In this document: positions 51,070 through 62,219 of the stretch, piece after piece
How positions within the stretch are numbered: position 1 is the first letter of the stretch
Layout of the letters: each line of letters starts with the position of its first letter
Source of the DNA: Exophiala sp. HKRS030
Taxonomy: Eukaryota; Ascomycota; Eurotiomycetes; Chaetothyriales; Herpotrichiellaceae
Reading direction: 5' to 3'
Assembly (NCBI GenBank): GCA_023897205.1
Contig: JAHWDD010000009.1
Span: forward strand, 62,001 to 126,000
Length of the DNA stretch: 64,000 bases
Program-made: the position numbers and the translations under genes
The notes under the pieces: generated by a model
The model's database searches: none
What the model saw: only the letters and a program-made list of their open reading frames with translations
What the model was told of the DNA's origin: nothing

Positions 51070-52326
51070 TTATAGCGAGAGAAAGTGGCCTTACCTTGTG
51101 CTGATCATTTGCAACTCGGCCTGGCCTGGCCTGGCCAGACCTTGAGCTGAGATTATCAATCCAGAACGCATTATGGTAGTGGTCACTAGATTTCATCACA
51201 GTCGCGCAAGGAGTTTGAGGCAAAAGCATGTTTTGAGCGATTCATGCCATTTAAGCATCTTTCAATGCACATGTTCAAGGAATGCATTTAGCTAACTTTA
51301 TATCCATAATCTTGGTCAAAGTTAAATACATTTTCTCTACGGCCCTTGATGATTGCGACAGTAACAAGCGCATAAGGACATGTGTTGGGTGTAGGGACGG
51401 AAGCATCCTCATCTCTCAGGCAAAAATCACCCCTACACAGTGGCATCACTCTTCTCGTATCCTTGTCAGACAAACCAAAAGGTGTCTTGACATCTCATTG
51501 CTCTCCCATTGCTGAGACCCAAGACCCGTGCCCTGGCGCTCAGTGACACAAATCCATCCATTTGTCAAGGTTGTATATCTACCGTCACGTCTATCGGAGG
51601 ACAGACAATATTGACAGCAATGAGCTTTCGCCAAAATACTGTCATCAGGCTCACCAGTGGATAGTATCTGTCGCCTTCTCATCCTCTGGATAGGAGCGAC
51701 GATCATAGGGAAAGATCGTGAATAGGTCTTCGGGAATCATGATGCAAACAACCCCACTTGGTCTGGTTGCAGTGTAGTCCGTCCTATTTCTCCTAGAGAT
51801 CATCGCTGATTGCTAATGACTGGTGATTGATAATTGATCTGACGCGTTCTTCTGGTACGGTACGACCAGGTGAGATATTCTGTGGCGTAGAATCTGGCGG
51901 CGACGCCATTGTCTCGAGCCGCAAGAGAGCAAATGCTGTTATTTTTCCTCCATAATGATGGCAAAAGTCTTAATAACAGCTGAAACGAACACGCTTCGCA
52001 CAAAAGGAGAGGTGAGACCTCTTGTAGCCGGCCGTGGCATCGGTCGAAGTACGGTATTTCGGCATCGTCATCTCTATGCGTGTCGCGCCATCTCTTGGCC
52101 GCAATGACTTCTTCCCCAAGGCTCTTGTTGACCCAGGCTGTCCGTCACCAAAACCTCCGCTGGCACTGAGAGGATTGGGGACACATGGAGAGAAAGAGGG
52201 ACGGACAAGTCGGAGGGTCCTGGCACTCAGTCTTTCACCACATTCGACCTGAAAGGGAACATAGGGATGGTTCTGCACCATACATCATACGGAATATAGA
52301 GTGCAAAACCCTCCCTGTGTTCCCTT
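51070..52326. other. Convergent 3' region with a hairpin
   Basis: No gene recognised. It contains a short direct repeat GGCCTGGCCTGGCC at about 51118-51134. An inverted repeat spans the end of the neighbouring minus-strand gene (52245-52334). Confidence 0.45.
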
Positions 52327-52334
52327 TCAGGTCG
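52245..52334. repeat. Inverted repeat, 36-bp arms with 18-nt loop
   Basis: The arm 52245-52280 is the complement of 52299-52334 with five mismatches, four of them transitions. The core reads CGACCTGAAAGGGAACA. The right arm includes the stop codon of the chelatase-like gene (52327-52329). RNA from either strand would fold to a long stem. Confidence 0.85.
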
Positions 52335-53879
52335 GGCACTGCACGGTATCGAGAACATTCTGGATGACACGATGTGGATCGATGTCAGCGAGAATGTCCT
52401 GTGCTGTAGCTAGGCTTGTGCCGTACTGAATACTTCTTTCTCGCTTGGACGTCGCGATGACGATGCGGTGGGGATAGATCTTCTTCGCTGCCAGAGCGAC
52501 AAGGGACGGTGTCACGTAATCGATGCCGTGGAAGGGGCGAGATATCTGTTGGTTTTGGAGAAAAAGGTGTTTTCGTTAGCTAAAAGCATCGGGATAAGGG
52601 GAAGATGTGGAGGAGCCGGAGTAGAGTGGTTGTGAAGAAATGGGTTGGGTTGACTTACTTGGCCAGTGAGAGGAGAAGAGTTGTTGCAAATGGTGAGATG
52701 CCACCGTCAACGCCGCGTTCTATGCGCAGAAATACCACGATGTCTTGAAGATATCGTCGGATCTCGGGTGTTACGGTGGCCTGCTGGCCCTGAAGCCGGA
52801 GGTGTTGGATCATCTGTGACGTGGCAGTTAGCATTTAGAAGAGGAATGAAGTTTTTGCCTGTATGAGGTGCTCTGACGCCGGAGATACGAACCTGTGAAT
52901 CGATTCGGCGGCTCGACAGGATCTGTTGCCGCCTCGCACTGGAGGACAGCTCCAGAGAATATGTTGATATGTCGTCTTCGGAGTGGTTGTCGAGTTCTTC
53001 GAGGTGGAGGAAGCCGTCATGCCGCTCATGACGGTGCGACATGAATATTCGGTCGTTCTGTCAGTGATGTGTTAGTGAAGTAGAAATAGTATTTGGTGGT
53101 GAAGAAACGGAAGATGCCCACAAGATGTCTTGTCAGCCTAATATGCCTGGCCGAGGTGGTGACGAGAGGTAGGAAGAGAAACGTTGTCGGTGCAAGATGG
53201 ACCGTTGTTCGAGTAAAGAGACGTTTCCGCCGAATGAGCTTGAGATACTATCAGCATTGCAAAAGGAGCTCAGAATTTCAAAATGACAGACTTCAAGCAT
53301 TTGGATCTGAACGTCCTCGTGAGCAAAGTTGAAGTCTTTGGCGATAATGACATTGACGACTTTCCGATTGTCCAGCTTCTGATGCGACAGTGTGCTCGAC
53401 CCAGTAGGTTTGTTGAAACTGATCGCTGTTATCTTGGAATGAATGTTGCTACTCTGAGGAGAGGTCAGTGATTTGGAGCGATAAGATGTTGCAACGTCAA
53501 CTGTGAGAACAGGGCAACTTCAAGGCCGCATGTGCATACCGACTCGAAATCGCTTGTTGAGGCGTTGCTGACATCTCCGAACTCGGCATCCTCGTCCAAG
53601 ATCGCCTCACCAAATTTGTCTACATATCGTAGATCATCCCGTTCCAAGATGATATATGACAGTTTGAAAACATCCGACACAATCTAGTTAGTAGTCGCTT
53701 AGTACCAGGTGCTGCATCATTAGGGCCTGACTTACCAAGCCTAGTTCTGCCGCAAGATCATCTTGTGTCTGGTCGTCCGTCTCTATCAGGCAATGCTCAT
53801 TGGCCACAAGACTCAGGAGGATGGCCAACTCGAGATCCGTAAGATCGTGAATGTGATCCAGTAAGAGTTGATCGTCCAT
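52327..53879 (-). CDS. Fungal magnesium-chelatase-like protein (one-base frameshift)
   Basis: Seven exons: 53879-53736, 53683-53540, 53453-53292, 53247-53122, 53057-52893, 52813-52659 and 52545-52327. Introns are 44-113 nt. With one base restored in the four-G run 52534-52537 the product is 371 residues; without it exon 6 (phase 2) cannot join exon 7. Recognisable parts: DLTDLELAILLSLVANEHC, the NVIIAKDFN strand, LIRRKRLFTRTTVH, FMSHRHERHDGFLHLEEL, VVFLRIERGVDGG and HGIDYVTPSLVALAAKKIYP. In fungi these proteins are annotated as magnesium chelatase (ChlI/BchI)-like. There is no Walker A motif in this version, so ATPase activity is doubtful; the function is unknown. The family call is from memory of the conserved motifs. 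Confidence 0.75.
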
Positions 53880-54209
53880 GGTTGATGTGATACTTGCGGA
53901 AAGTGATGAGGCCTTCAACGAAGGTCTGGTTATATCGCCATTGCCATTAGTGTCTGCACTAACAGTAAACAAGCTGTGCAATGATCAAACCCAACGTCGT
54001 GAATAGTAAACGGACATGGGACATGGCATGTCATGATGGGCATCGACTAGTCCCCAATTCAAGGCAGCCTTAGCTTGATGCCAAGCATCGATTCGATTGG
54101 CGCAAAACAACGACAACTACCTGGTACTCAACATCTACTCTTAGTCGACCACAAGCGCAACTACCATCACTCCGACTTCATCATCAATACAGATGGGCTA
54201 TCAGTCCCA
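53880..54209. promoter_or_regulatory. Bidirectional chelatase-like / VPS16 promoter
   Basis: A 330-base gap between two divergent genes. The VPS16 frame is open upstream to 54078, but conservation begins at the ATG at 54210. No specific site recognised. Confidence 0.4.
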
Positions 54210-56824
54210 ATGACTGGTAAAAATCCCAGAGCAGGCTGGGAGAAAATCGGCGATCAATTTTACCAGAAAGTCCAGTTGTACGAGGCCATATTCGATCCTG
54301 ATCTCGAGCTAGGAAACTACTTGGTGGCGGGAGCGCCGTACGGTGGAGCTATCGGTATGCTCTCTGCCACTCCCAGATGGAATCAATCATCATGTAACTA
54401 ACTGGCTGATCTTCGTGTATAGCATTATGGAGGAATGAGGCCAAAGTGACACGGTATCGTACAGGCCAGTCAACGAAACCAACCATCGATATATATTCAT
54501 CCTCGGGCCGGCTCATCAGTAACATCAACTGGGAAAAGGGTCCCATAAAGGGTTTAGGTTGGTCTGATGATGAAAAACTTCTCGTGGTGACCGAGGACGG
54601 CACTGTTCATTGTTATTTTGGTTTGCACGGAGATTTCAATCCCTTCTCACTGGGACATGGTGCCGAGGAATTTGGCGTCAAGTCATGTAGATTCTGGTCA
54701 CATGGGTTTGTCGCACTGCTTTCAAACAATGCGTTGATTGCTGTTTCGTCGTTCGAGGAACCACGACCGAGACTTCTGGCCTCTGCTCCAGAGGGTGAGA
54801 TTCACTCTTGGTCATTAATACCACCGGCTTATACCCTGTCTCGATCCGTCGAGGTACTACTTGCCATCGACAAAACGATATACGTGGTTGACGCGACGGA
54901 GGCTGAGGATAGAGGGCTCTCCGATGGACCGTTCAAACATGTCAGCGTGTCACCTAATGGACGATTCGCGGCGTTGTTTACCGAAGATGGAAAGGTCTGG
55001 GTAGTGGGCAGTGACTTTCAAAACAAATACTCTGAATACGACTCGAAAGCAAAGACGACCCCGACACAAATTTACTGGTGTGGAAATGACTCGGTGATTC
55101 TAGCGTGGGAAGATGAGGTTCACATGGTGGGCCCAAACGGGGCGGCTGTGAAATACTACTATGACGACCAAGTCCATGTGGTTCCTGACGTCGATGGTAT
55201 CCGTCTTATTACCAACGAATCATGCGAATTCTTGCATAAAGTTCCCGATCCGCTGGAAGAAGTCTTTAAGCTGGGGTCCACCTCACCGGCGTCGGTTTTA
55301 CTCGATTCGATTGAATTACTGGAAAAGAAATCTCCTAAGGCCGACGAGAACATTCAAAGAATCAAACCCAGTCTACCCGATGCGGTGGAAACGTGCATTC
55401 GTGCCGCTGGGCATGAATTCAACCAGACTCTACAGAAACAGCTACTGCGAGCCGCTTCTTTCGGCAAATCTGTACTCGATCTCTACAGTAGCGATGAATT
55501 CGTTGACATGTGCGAGGATCTTCGAGTTTTAAATGCGGTCCGAGATTATCGCATTGGTTTGCATATGTCATATGAGCAGTACATTCGACTCACCCTGAAA
55601 GATTGATCGCGCGATTGGTTAATCGGAGGGAATACTTCCTTGCCATCAAGCTGTCCGAGTTTTTGAACCTCCCACTAAACAAGATCTATGTGCACTGGGC
55701 AAGCCAAAAAGTGAGGGGTCGTCGGCCGATGACGATGCGATACGGGATACCGTGGTAGAACGGCTGCGTGGCAAACACGGAATCTCTTTCGAGGCTATTG
55801 CTCGCGCGGCCTACGATGAAGGACGAAGCCACTTGGCAACATCGTTGCTAAACCATGAACCGAGAGCGGGAAAGCAAGTTCCATTACTACTCAATATGGA
55901 AGAAGACGAGATCGCGCTCAACAAGGCTATCGAATCAGGCGACACAGATCTAGTGTATTTTGTTCTCCTGCAGTTGAAGAAAAAATACCCCTTGGCGGCG
56001 TTCTTTCGCACCATCAGTGAACGACCCGTTGCGGCAGCACTTGTGGAAAGTTCGGCCAGGGCACAAGACAAGGAATTATTGAAGGATTTGTATTATCAGG
56101 ATGATCTGCCTGTCGAGGGATCAAACCTGCTTTTGGAAGAAGCTATGCAGCAGACTCAAGTCCAAGCCATTTCCGACAAGCTGAAGCTTGCAGTCAGACT
56201 ACTCACAGACGCTAAGGATCCGACGGCACAGCTGCATAGTAAAGGCTTGACAGAAGCCACGCAATTGATCAAAATGCAAGAGGCCTTTGACAAGGATGTT
56301 GCCGATGGCAGCGGTAGCTATGTCGGGCTAAGTGTCAACGAAACCATGTTCCGCTTGATCAAGTCCGGATATAGCAAGAGAGCGACCAAGGTTCAGAGTG
56401 ATTTCAAAGTGCCAGAAAAGACTTGGTGGTGGATTCGACTTCGTGCATTAACTGCAGCTCGGCTCTGGGGCGAATTGGAGGAAGTTGGTAAGAACAAGAA
56501 GTCACCAATCGGTTGGGAGGTAAATTCTGTCCAAAGTGTTTCCCCGATCATTTCAATTGCTGACTTGTTGTATAGCCGTTTTATAACGAAGTCCTTGGTG
56601 CTGGTAATACTCGTCTCGCAGCATCTTTCATTCCCAAATGTACGAATCTCCAACCATCCGAGAGGATCGAAATGTGGGTGAAATGTGGATTGATTGCTCG
56701 AGCAGGTGAGGAGGCGGTGAAGTCCAAAGACTTGAACTCGCTGGAGTTGCTTCGCGACAAGGCGAATGGACAACAGCTGGTCGAGATTGAGAGGATGATT
56801 ACTCAGTTAAAACCGAGGAAGTAG
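54210..56824 (+). CDS. VPS16: Vacuolar sorting protein Vps16 (two one-base frameshifts)
   Basis: Exons 54210-54354, 54423-56519 and 56576-56824, introns GTATGC...TATAG and GTAAAT...TATAG. The start MTGKNPRAGWEKIGDQFYQ matches the family N-terminus. The N-terminal beta-propeller half includes NYLVAGAPYGGAI, LWRNEAKVTRYRTGQ and GLGWSDDEKLLVVTEDG; the C-terminal alpha-solenoid includes LVNRREYFLAIKLSEFLNLP, GISFEAIARAAYDEGR and PKCTNLQPSERIEMWVKCGL. Exon 2 is broken at 55593-55595 (a C is missing from CCC) and at 55715-55718 (a G is missing from GGGG). With both the product is 830 residues, close to yeast Vps16 (798). Vps16 is a core subunit of the HOPS and CORVET tethering complexes at vacuole and endosome. 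Protein conservation across the breaks argues for a functional gene. Confidence 0.93.
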
Positions 56825-56858
56825 TTGGTAGGAACATATCAGACATGGTTGGGGTCAT

Positions 56859-57489
56859 TCAAGTAATGTTGTCGATGTCGTTCTCGGTATCAGTGTTATT
56901 CGCAGAGGCAGTTCGATCAACCACAAGCAACTTGGTGACAGCAGCCGAGGCTGGGAGTTCGACGCCATCAACGATTTTCACATCACTCTTGACGGACTCT
57001 GCTTCTCCCATGTCTTCGTCCACCCACGCACCACCGTCATTTTCGTCCACGTCATCTGTTAAGATATTGGCCAACTTATCGAATTGATTGTGTCCATTTG
57101 TATCTTCCCACAAGCCCTTTCTTTCTCGGATCTTCTTCTGCCTTTGTTGGGCATCGCCCACTTTCTTGACCAGTTGATCCTGAACAATTACAGCTCTCTC
57201 CAAGCCTCTCTCTTGCCGCCTACGCTGTCCTCTGGATAATGGTTTCTGCTTCTTCTTTGCCTTTGTGATTCCACCATATGGTTTTGCAGATAGAACTGGT
57301 GTCGCGTCGGATGCTCTCGGACCATCTTTCAGCGATTTATCGGTATCAATAGATGGAGAAGTGGCTCGCTTTGAGGCTCGAGACCTTGGGTTCGCTGTTA
57401 GAGATTGTGTCAGTCTATTAGTGTATGACGCCCTGGCGATGAATGGTTGTACCTGTGGGAGCTTTCTTTGGTTTCGCAGTTTTAGCCAT
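56859..57489 (-). CDS. ALB1: Ribosome biogenesis protein Alb1
   Basis: Two exons, 57489-57453 (37 nt, MAKTAKPKKAPT) and 57394-56859, with a 58-nt intron (GTACAA...TAACAG), for 190 residues. The spliced N-terminus MAKTAKPKKAPTANPRSRAS followed by KRATSPSIDTDKSLK is typical of Alb1. It is very basic (KAKKKQKPLSRGQRRRQERG) with an acidic C-terminal part (DDVDENDGGAWVDEDMGE). Alb1 works with Arx1 on the pre-60S ribosomal particle during export from the nucleus. The long open frame upstream of 57489 is not the start. The stop lies only 34 bases from the VPS16 stop on the opposite strand. Confidence 0.85.
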
Positions 57490-57848
57490 GGTGCCTCAAC
57501 TCTAATCGTTCTCACTGGCCTTTTATGAGAAATCAGCAAGTGATCAGAATCGCAAAATTGTAACGGCTGCGACATTGACTGAAATACAGTACCCTAGTTC
57601 TTGAACTTTTTTGGAGGGGAATTATTGATGTGGATCGGAGAGTGGGTCAACTTAATTCCGAAAGCGGTGACGTCGGTGCCTGCCGCCATGCGCGGATTCG
57701 CAGATGCAGTTCAAACAGACAACGCTATCTGAACTTGAACTGCTCAACCTTCATTATCTCACATCCCACTCTGCACGGCTCTCAGATATCTGTCCTTACC
57801 TCACCACTCACACGATTTAGTCAAACTGCTTCTCTCAACTCAGGGCAT
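57490..57848. promoter_or_regulatory. Bidirectional ALB1 / YML020W-like promoter
   Basis: A 359-base gap between divergent genes. The downstream frame is open from 57630, but the conserved start is 57849. No specific site recognised. Confidence 0.4.
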
Positions 57849-60563
57849 ATGGCGCCCACAAGACCATTGAAACGCCAAAAGACGAACCCGACCCCACAGC
57901 CTCAACCCCAAAGCCAACCTGAATCTCTGAACCAGCCACCACCTTCGCAAATACCTCTCCCTCCGGAATCTACTCCTCCGACCCCAAACGGTTCCCAAAG
58001 CAATAACTCAAACGCAGGAAGAAATGAAGCTCGATCGGTACGAACTTCTCAGCCTCAGTTGTCACAAAACTCACCGCCTATACAGTCATTCTTTAGTCGG
58101 ACATGGCCACGAAAGGCTCCACCATTAACTGCTTTCACACGAGAAAGCGTGTCATCTGCCACTAGTGCTGCTCAAGAGGCTGTAACTGTTGTCAAGGACA
58201 AGGTCAAAACCCAAAGATCACCTTCGTTGGCTATGACGCTTGGTAAATCACCCCCAAACACTTCCAACCGGTCTCTACCAGTTGATGCCACCACAACCAT
58301 TGTCAATGCCGTTCCCGCGAGCCCCAAACCCAGGGAAAGGTCAAAATCCCAAGCAGATCTTGCGCCAGTAGCGAAGGAGGATTCAATTAAGGACAAGCAG
58401 GCAAACGGGAAGGATGAGACTAATAGAGGCATAGAGTCCCAGCCATCAGACACAGCTAAAGTCGCTGCCACGACAGAAACTTCGTCGGCACTTACATCGG
58501 CCCAACGGGCGCCGGACGGACAGACCGGCTGGTTAAGCTGGCTTTCGAGGCGAGAAGATCCCAAAGCAATGCCCGCTGCAGAGATTTTGACAAAACAGTC
58601 TTCAGAAGAGCAGTCTACATTAGCAGAATCTGCAAATGCTACTGCGCAACCTCCTGCCCCAGTCAATAGCACGTCGGCATCCGCAGAGACTTCGCAAGCC
58701 CAGGGGGCGACCAACAAGCGCAATTGGTACCAAATGTGGAGCAGTGAGCCTACTTCTGAGCCCGTGAAGGAGCCGCCCTCAATTGACCATAACCCTGCAA
58801 CCAATGAGCAGGCTGCTGGCCAGACCGATAAACTGAAGAATATACCACAGAGTTTAAAGATTCCAGATACCCAGACTCCAAAGACTGCATCACAAGCCTC
58901 ATCTTTAGAGACCTCGCCCCCTCCTCCACTTCCAGGTGATGCATCCAAGTCATCGGGCTGGGTATTCTGGTCCCGCGATCGAAATCCTGCTTCTACATCT
59001 AAATCCGATAATCCACCTCATATTGGTGAACTCGCCATTTCCGACACACCGTCTCAACAAAGACCCAAACGTGCATCCATTAGTCTTCCAGATGACCAAA
59101 AGCCGGTACTGAAGTCTCCACCAACTGATGAAGTACCAAAGAAGGGCAAGGATCAAAAACTTGCTGATGACAAAGGAGTCATCACCAAGAATGTGATCGA
59201 CCCGGCCAAGTCGAAGGAGCCAAAGACACCTCAGACTGTAAAGACGAGTTCTACAAAACAAAATGGTTCGACAACAAAGGCAGAGTCATCGAATGCAACG
59301 GCAAAGGCGAGAGGACCGGTAGAAGTCGAAACTCCAAGAACAGGCTCACCCGCACCATCCAAGAAAGAGACACCCAACTTACTTCTGCCACAATTCAAGG
59401 ACACTCTCAGTCTTCGAGAGAGTCCCTCGATCCTGCAGCAACTTGCGAGACTGCTATACTACACCAAAGAACCCGAGTTTAAACATCTTCACCTTGTCAA
59501 AGATCCGCCGAGGATATCAAATGCCCTTGCTATTGGCGTACATGGTTACTTTCCCGCACCTCTCATCCGCTCCGTACTGGGACAACCTACAGGGACTTCA
59601 ATAAAGTTTGCGGACATGGCAGCCTCAGCCATTAAGCGTTGGACACACAGTCGTGGGTACAGTTGCGAAGTCAAGAGTGCAGCCTTAGAGGGAGAAGGTA
59701 GGATATCTGAACGAGTTGAGTTGCTATGGAAGTTGCTTCTCAATTGGATCGACGAGATTCGGAAATCCGACTTCGTCATGATCGCGTGTCATAGTCAAGG
59801 AGTTCCTGTTGCGATAATGCTTGTCGCTAAGCTAATAGCATTTGGGTGTATTAGTGGCGCCCGAGTTGGCATCTGCGCGATGGCTGGAGTCAACATGGGT
59901 CCATTCGCAGAGTACAAATCACGATGGATCAGTGGTTCAGCAGGGGAGCTCTTCGAATTTTCCGACCCAAACAGCAAAGTCTCGACGGACTATCTCGCAG
60001 CAATTGAGGAAGTTCTGAAACATGGAGTCCGGCTGACACTTGTTGGTAGCATTGATGATCAACTTGTTTCGATGGAGTCATCAATATTCGCACCCATCAC
60101 ACATCCACATATTTACCGAGCGGTTTTTGTCGATGGTCGGATTCATGCGCCTAACTTCCTCTCACATCTTGTGGGATTTGCGATGAAATTGCGAAATGTC
60201 GGTGTACCTGATCATGGACTGATCAAAGAGTTGTCTCCGCCGTTGGCAGGAAGCTTATATACAGGAGAAGGGCATTCCCGAATTTATGAAGACGACACGG
60301 TGTATGATCTTGCTATTCAATTTGCCTTGGAAACAACAACGCTCAAAGATGTACCAATTACGAAAAGACCTATTACCAGTGCAGGAGGTAATCCTTATAT
60401 TTTGCCTTTTGCTATGCGAGGAATATTGGAGGAGGATTATGTCAAAACAGAATTACAACACGAGGCACAGGAGTTACTGGCGCAGTTTGATGATTGGAAG
60501 CCGACGACAAAGGCTCTTAAGGATGTCAAATTTCGATTAGAAGGTATTCGGTCGAAATTATAG
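57849..60563 (+). CDS. YML020W-like alpha/beta hydrolase-domain protein
   Basis: Intronless from the ATG at 57849 (MAPTRPLKRQKTNPTPQPQP), 904 residues. Residues 1 to about 500 are Pro/Ser/Thr/Gln-rich and disordered, with two short Trp-containing motifs repeated along it (TGWLSWLSRREDP, KRNWYQMWSSEP, SGWVFWSRDRNP). The C-terminal 390 residues fold as an alpha/beta hydrolase: GVHGYFPAPLIRSVLGQPTG, then the nucleophile elbow CHSQGVPVA and later RAVFVDGRIHAPNF with a candidate His. This domain layout matches the uncharacterised yeast protein YML020W. The GxSxG-like elbow (H-S-Q-G) suggests lipase or esterase activity, possibly at a membrane; the substrate is unknown. The WxxW-like repeats may be binding motifs. 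Confidence 0.88.
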   Translation: MAPTRPLKRQKTNPTPQPQPQSQPESLNQPPPSQIPLPPESTPPTPNGSQSNNSNAGRNEARSVRTSQPQLSQNSPPIQSFFSRTWPRKAPPLTAFTRESVSSATSAAQEAVTVVKDKVKTQRSPSLAMTLGKSPPNTSNRSLPVDATTTIVNAVPASPKPRERSKSQADLAPVAKEDSIKDKQANGKDETNRGIESQPSDTAKVAATTETSSALTSAQRAPDGQTGWLSWLSRREDPKAMPAAEILTKQSSEEQSTLAESANATAQPPAPVNSTSASAETSQAQGATNKRNWYQMWSSEPTSEPVKEPPSIDHNPATNEQAAGQTDKLKNIPQSLKIPDTQTPKTASQASSLETSPPPPLPGDASKSSGWVFWSRDRNPASTSKSDNPPHIGELAISDTPSQQRPKRASISLPDDQKPVLKSPPTDEVPKKGKDQKLADDKGVITKNVIDPAKSKEPKTPQTVKTSSTKQNGSTTKAESSNATAKARGPVEVETPRTGSPAPSKKETPNLLLPQFKDTLSLRESPSILQQLARLLYYTKEPEFKHLHLVKDPPRISNALAIGVHGYFPAPLIRSVLGQPTGTSIKFADMAASAIKRWTHSRGYSCEVKSAALEGEGRISERVELLWKLLLNWIDEIRKSDFVMIACHSQGVPVAIMLVAKLIAFGCISGARVGICAMAGVNMGPFAEYKSRWISGSAGELFEFSDPNSKVSTDYLAAIEEVLKHGVRLTLVGSIDDQLVSMESSIFAPITHPHIYRAVFVDGRIHAPNFLSHLVGFAMKLRNVGVPDHGLIKELSPPLAGSLYTGEGHSRIYEDDTVYDLAIQFALETTTLKDVPITKRPITSAGGNPYILPFAMRGILEEDYVKTELQHEAQELLAQFDDWKPTTKALKDVKFRLEGIRSKL

Positions 60564-62219
60564 TGAATATAATTTAACACCCACCGATTGAGAAGGATGT
60601 CTTCATTGGTCTTGATGGGCCATCTTAACTGCGCCATCTTGACATAAATCTATATGGGTATCAGAAGAAATCGGAGCAGTTCATCTATCCGCGACCTGTA
60701 GATCATGCCCGCGTCTCGTTAGAAAACCGTCCGACGCTGAACCCACCGATAGTTCCACTCAGCCTTGCAACGCCCTCTGACTAGTCAGGTACTCATCGAG
60801 TGCCCAATTCAAATGCCAACAGACAAAAGCCATGGATCGCCCGGGTTTGGCAAGGGTGATAATCGACATTGTGGTTACGTCTCGACCCCGACTGGGCATA
60901 CTCTGTCGGCTGTATTCCATCGTATGTCGGACATGCAGTGTGATAACAAATAACGACCTCGTAGGTAAAATGAAATAGCTAATTAGTGACTTGAGGCCGC
61001 GAGTGTAGGTAACCAACCAGCCATCAAGGTCAAACGTGGAGAAAGGACAATCAACTAACTAAATAACCAGCACAGAAGAGTACGAGTACGAGTACGGGAG
61101 GTTGGGAGGGAGAACAAAACACATCTTCGCCGACTCCCACGATCTGACGGCGTTAATAGACAAGACAACCAGTTCTTTTCGGGGGACCGATCCAACCAAC
61201 GGCCAACCGAAGTTGGAAAAAGAAACATACAAGTCACTAACTAACTAGCACTCCGGTCAATCGCGCGGCGCGGTGGTTGCTGCGATGTGTTTTTGGGGCA
61301 GGGAGGGGACGAGGCATGTTCAAACTCAGAAGGAGGCTTCGTTCGGGAGGGAACAGGTTCACTAAATAACTGACTGACTAACTAGCTGACTAGTTGCGTA
61401 GCCATGTTAATCGACCTGACATTCCTTCCGTGGTACATACATGTTCGCACGCAACGTTGGTTAAGAGACGATGGATTCAAGTTTGGCCGAGTAAGTAATA
61501 GGCCAGCAATTTGCCTCCGCCGCTCCGCGTCCAGAAGAGTGTACCTCCGTACCTGTGTGGGTAGGTACATAGCTAACTAACTCGTTCGTTAACTAATCAG
61601 AGAGTGGGGAAGTTGCAAGTTCCGGTGGATGGGATGGGCAAGATACTACTGTACGGAGTACATAGGATAAGGGCGAGGGCACGATGCGGTTGATGGGGGT
61701 TTGAATTTTGGCTATTTTGCCCCTCCGTGGATAAGCCGGTTCATATGCTGTGTTTGTTGGTGTGAAAAGTATAAATCAATGAGTGATTTCCCGGTTCGAG
61801 GTTTCATGTAGTAGTGTACAGTAGAGGACAAGCATACACTTTGAAAGTTGAGGTGGATGTTGTTTCAATTTTTTTGTGAATTGATCTTTGCAAATTGCCG
61901 GTGCACAGTTCGGCAGTTGAAGTGTTGTTTGTGGAATTGATTCTCAGTCCATCGGATGGGGTTGTCTGGAAGTTTATTTGTTGCGAACTAACTACTCCGT
62001 AGTTAGACCATTCCCTATTCTTCGGCAATATACGTACAGTACACACGGGCGCGAGGGAAGTTGAGGCCTAGTCGTCTTGGTTTCTCGCACGATCAGACTT
62101 GAGCAGGGCTATCTCGTATCGCGAACATATCTCCCGCGTCTGGCATACCGTCTCCTCGTCACGACTACTACGATTCAAGGACCGAAAGCCACCGGATAAA
62201 TCAAATCAACGCTACGACC
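60564..62219. other. Intergenic, rich in CTAA tetranucleotides
   Basis: No gene recognised. Short runs of (CTAA)2-3 occur repeatedly from about 61045 to 61600, a GAGTAC hexamer triple at about 61078-61096, and TACGGAGTA motifs at 61652-61660 and 61993-62001. The final 150 bases are the promoter of the esterase. Confidence 0.45.
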
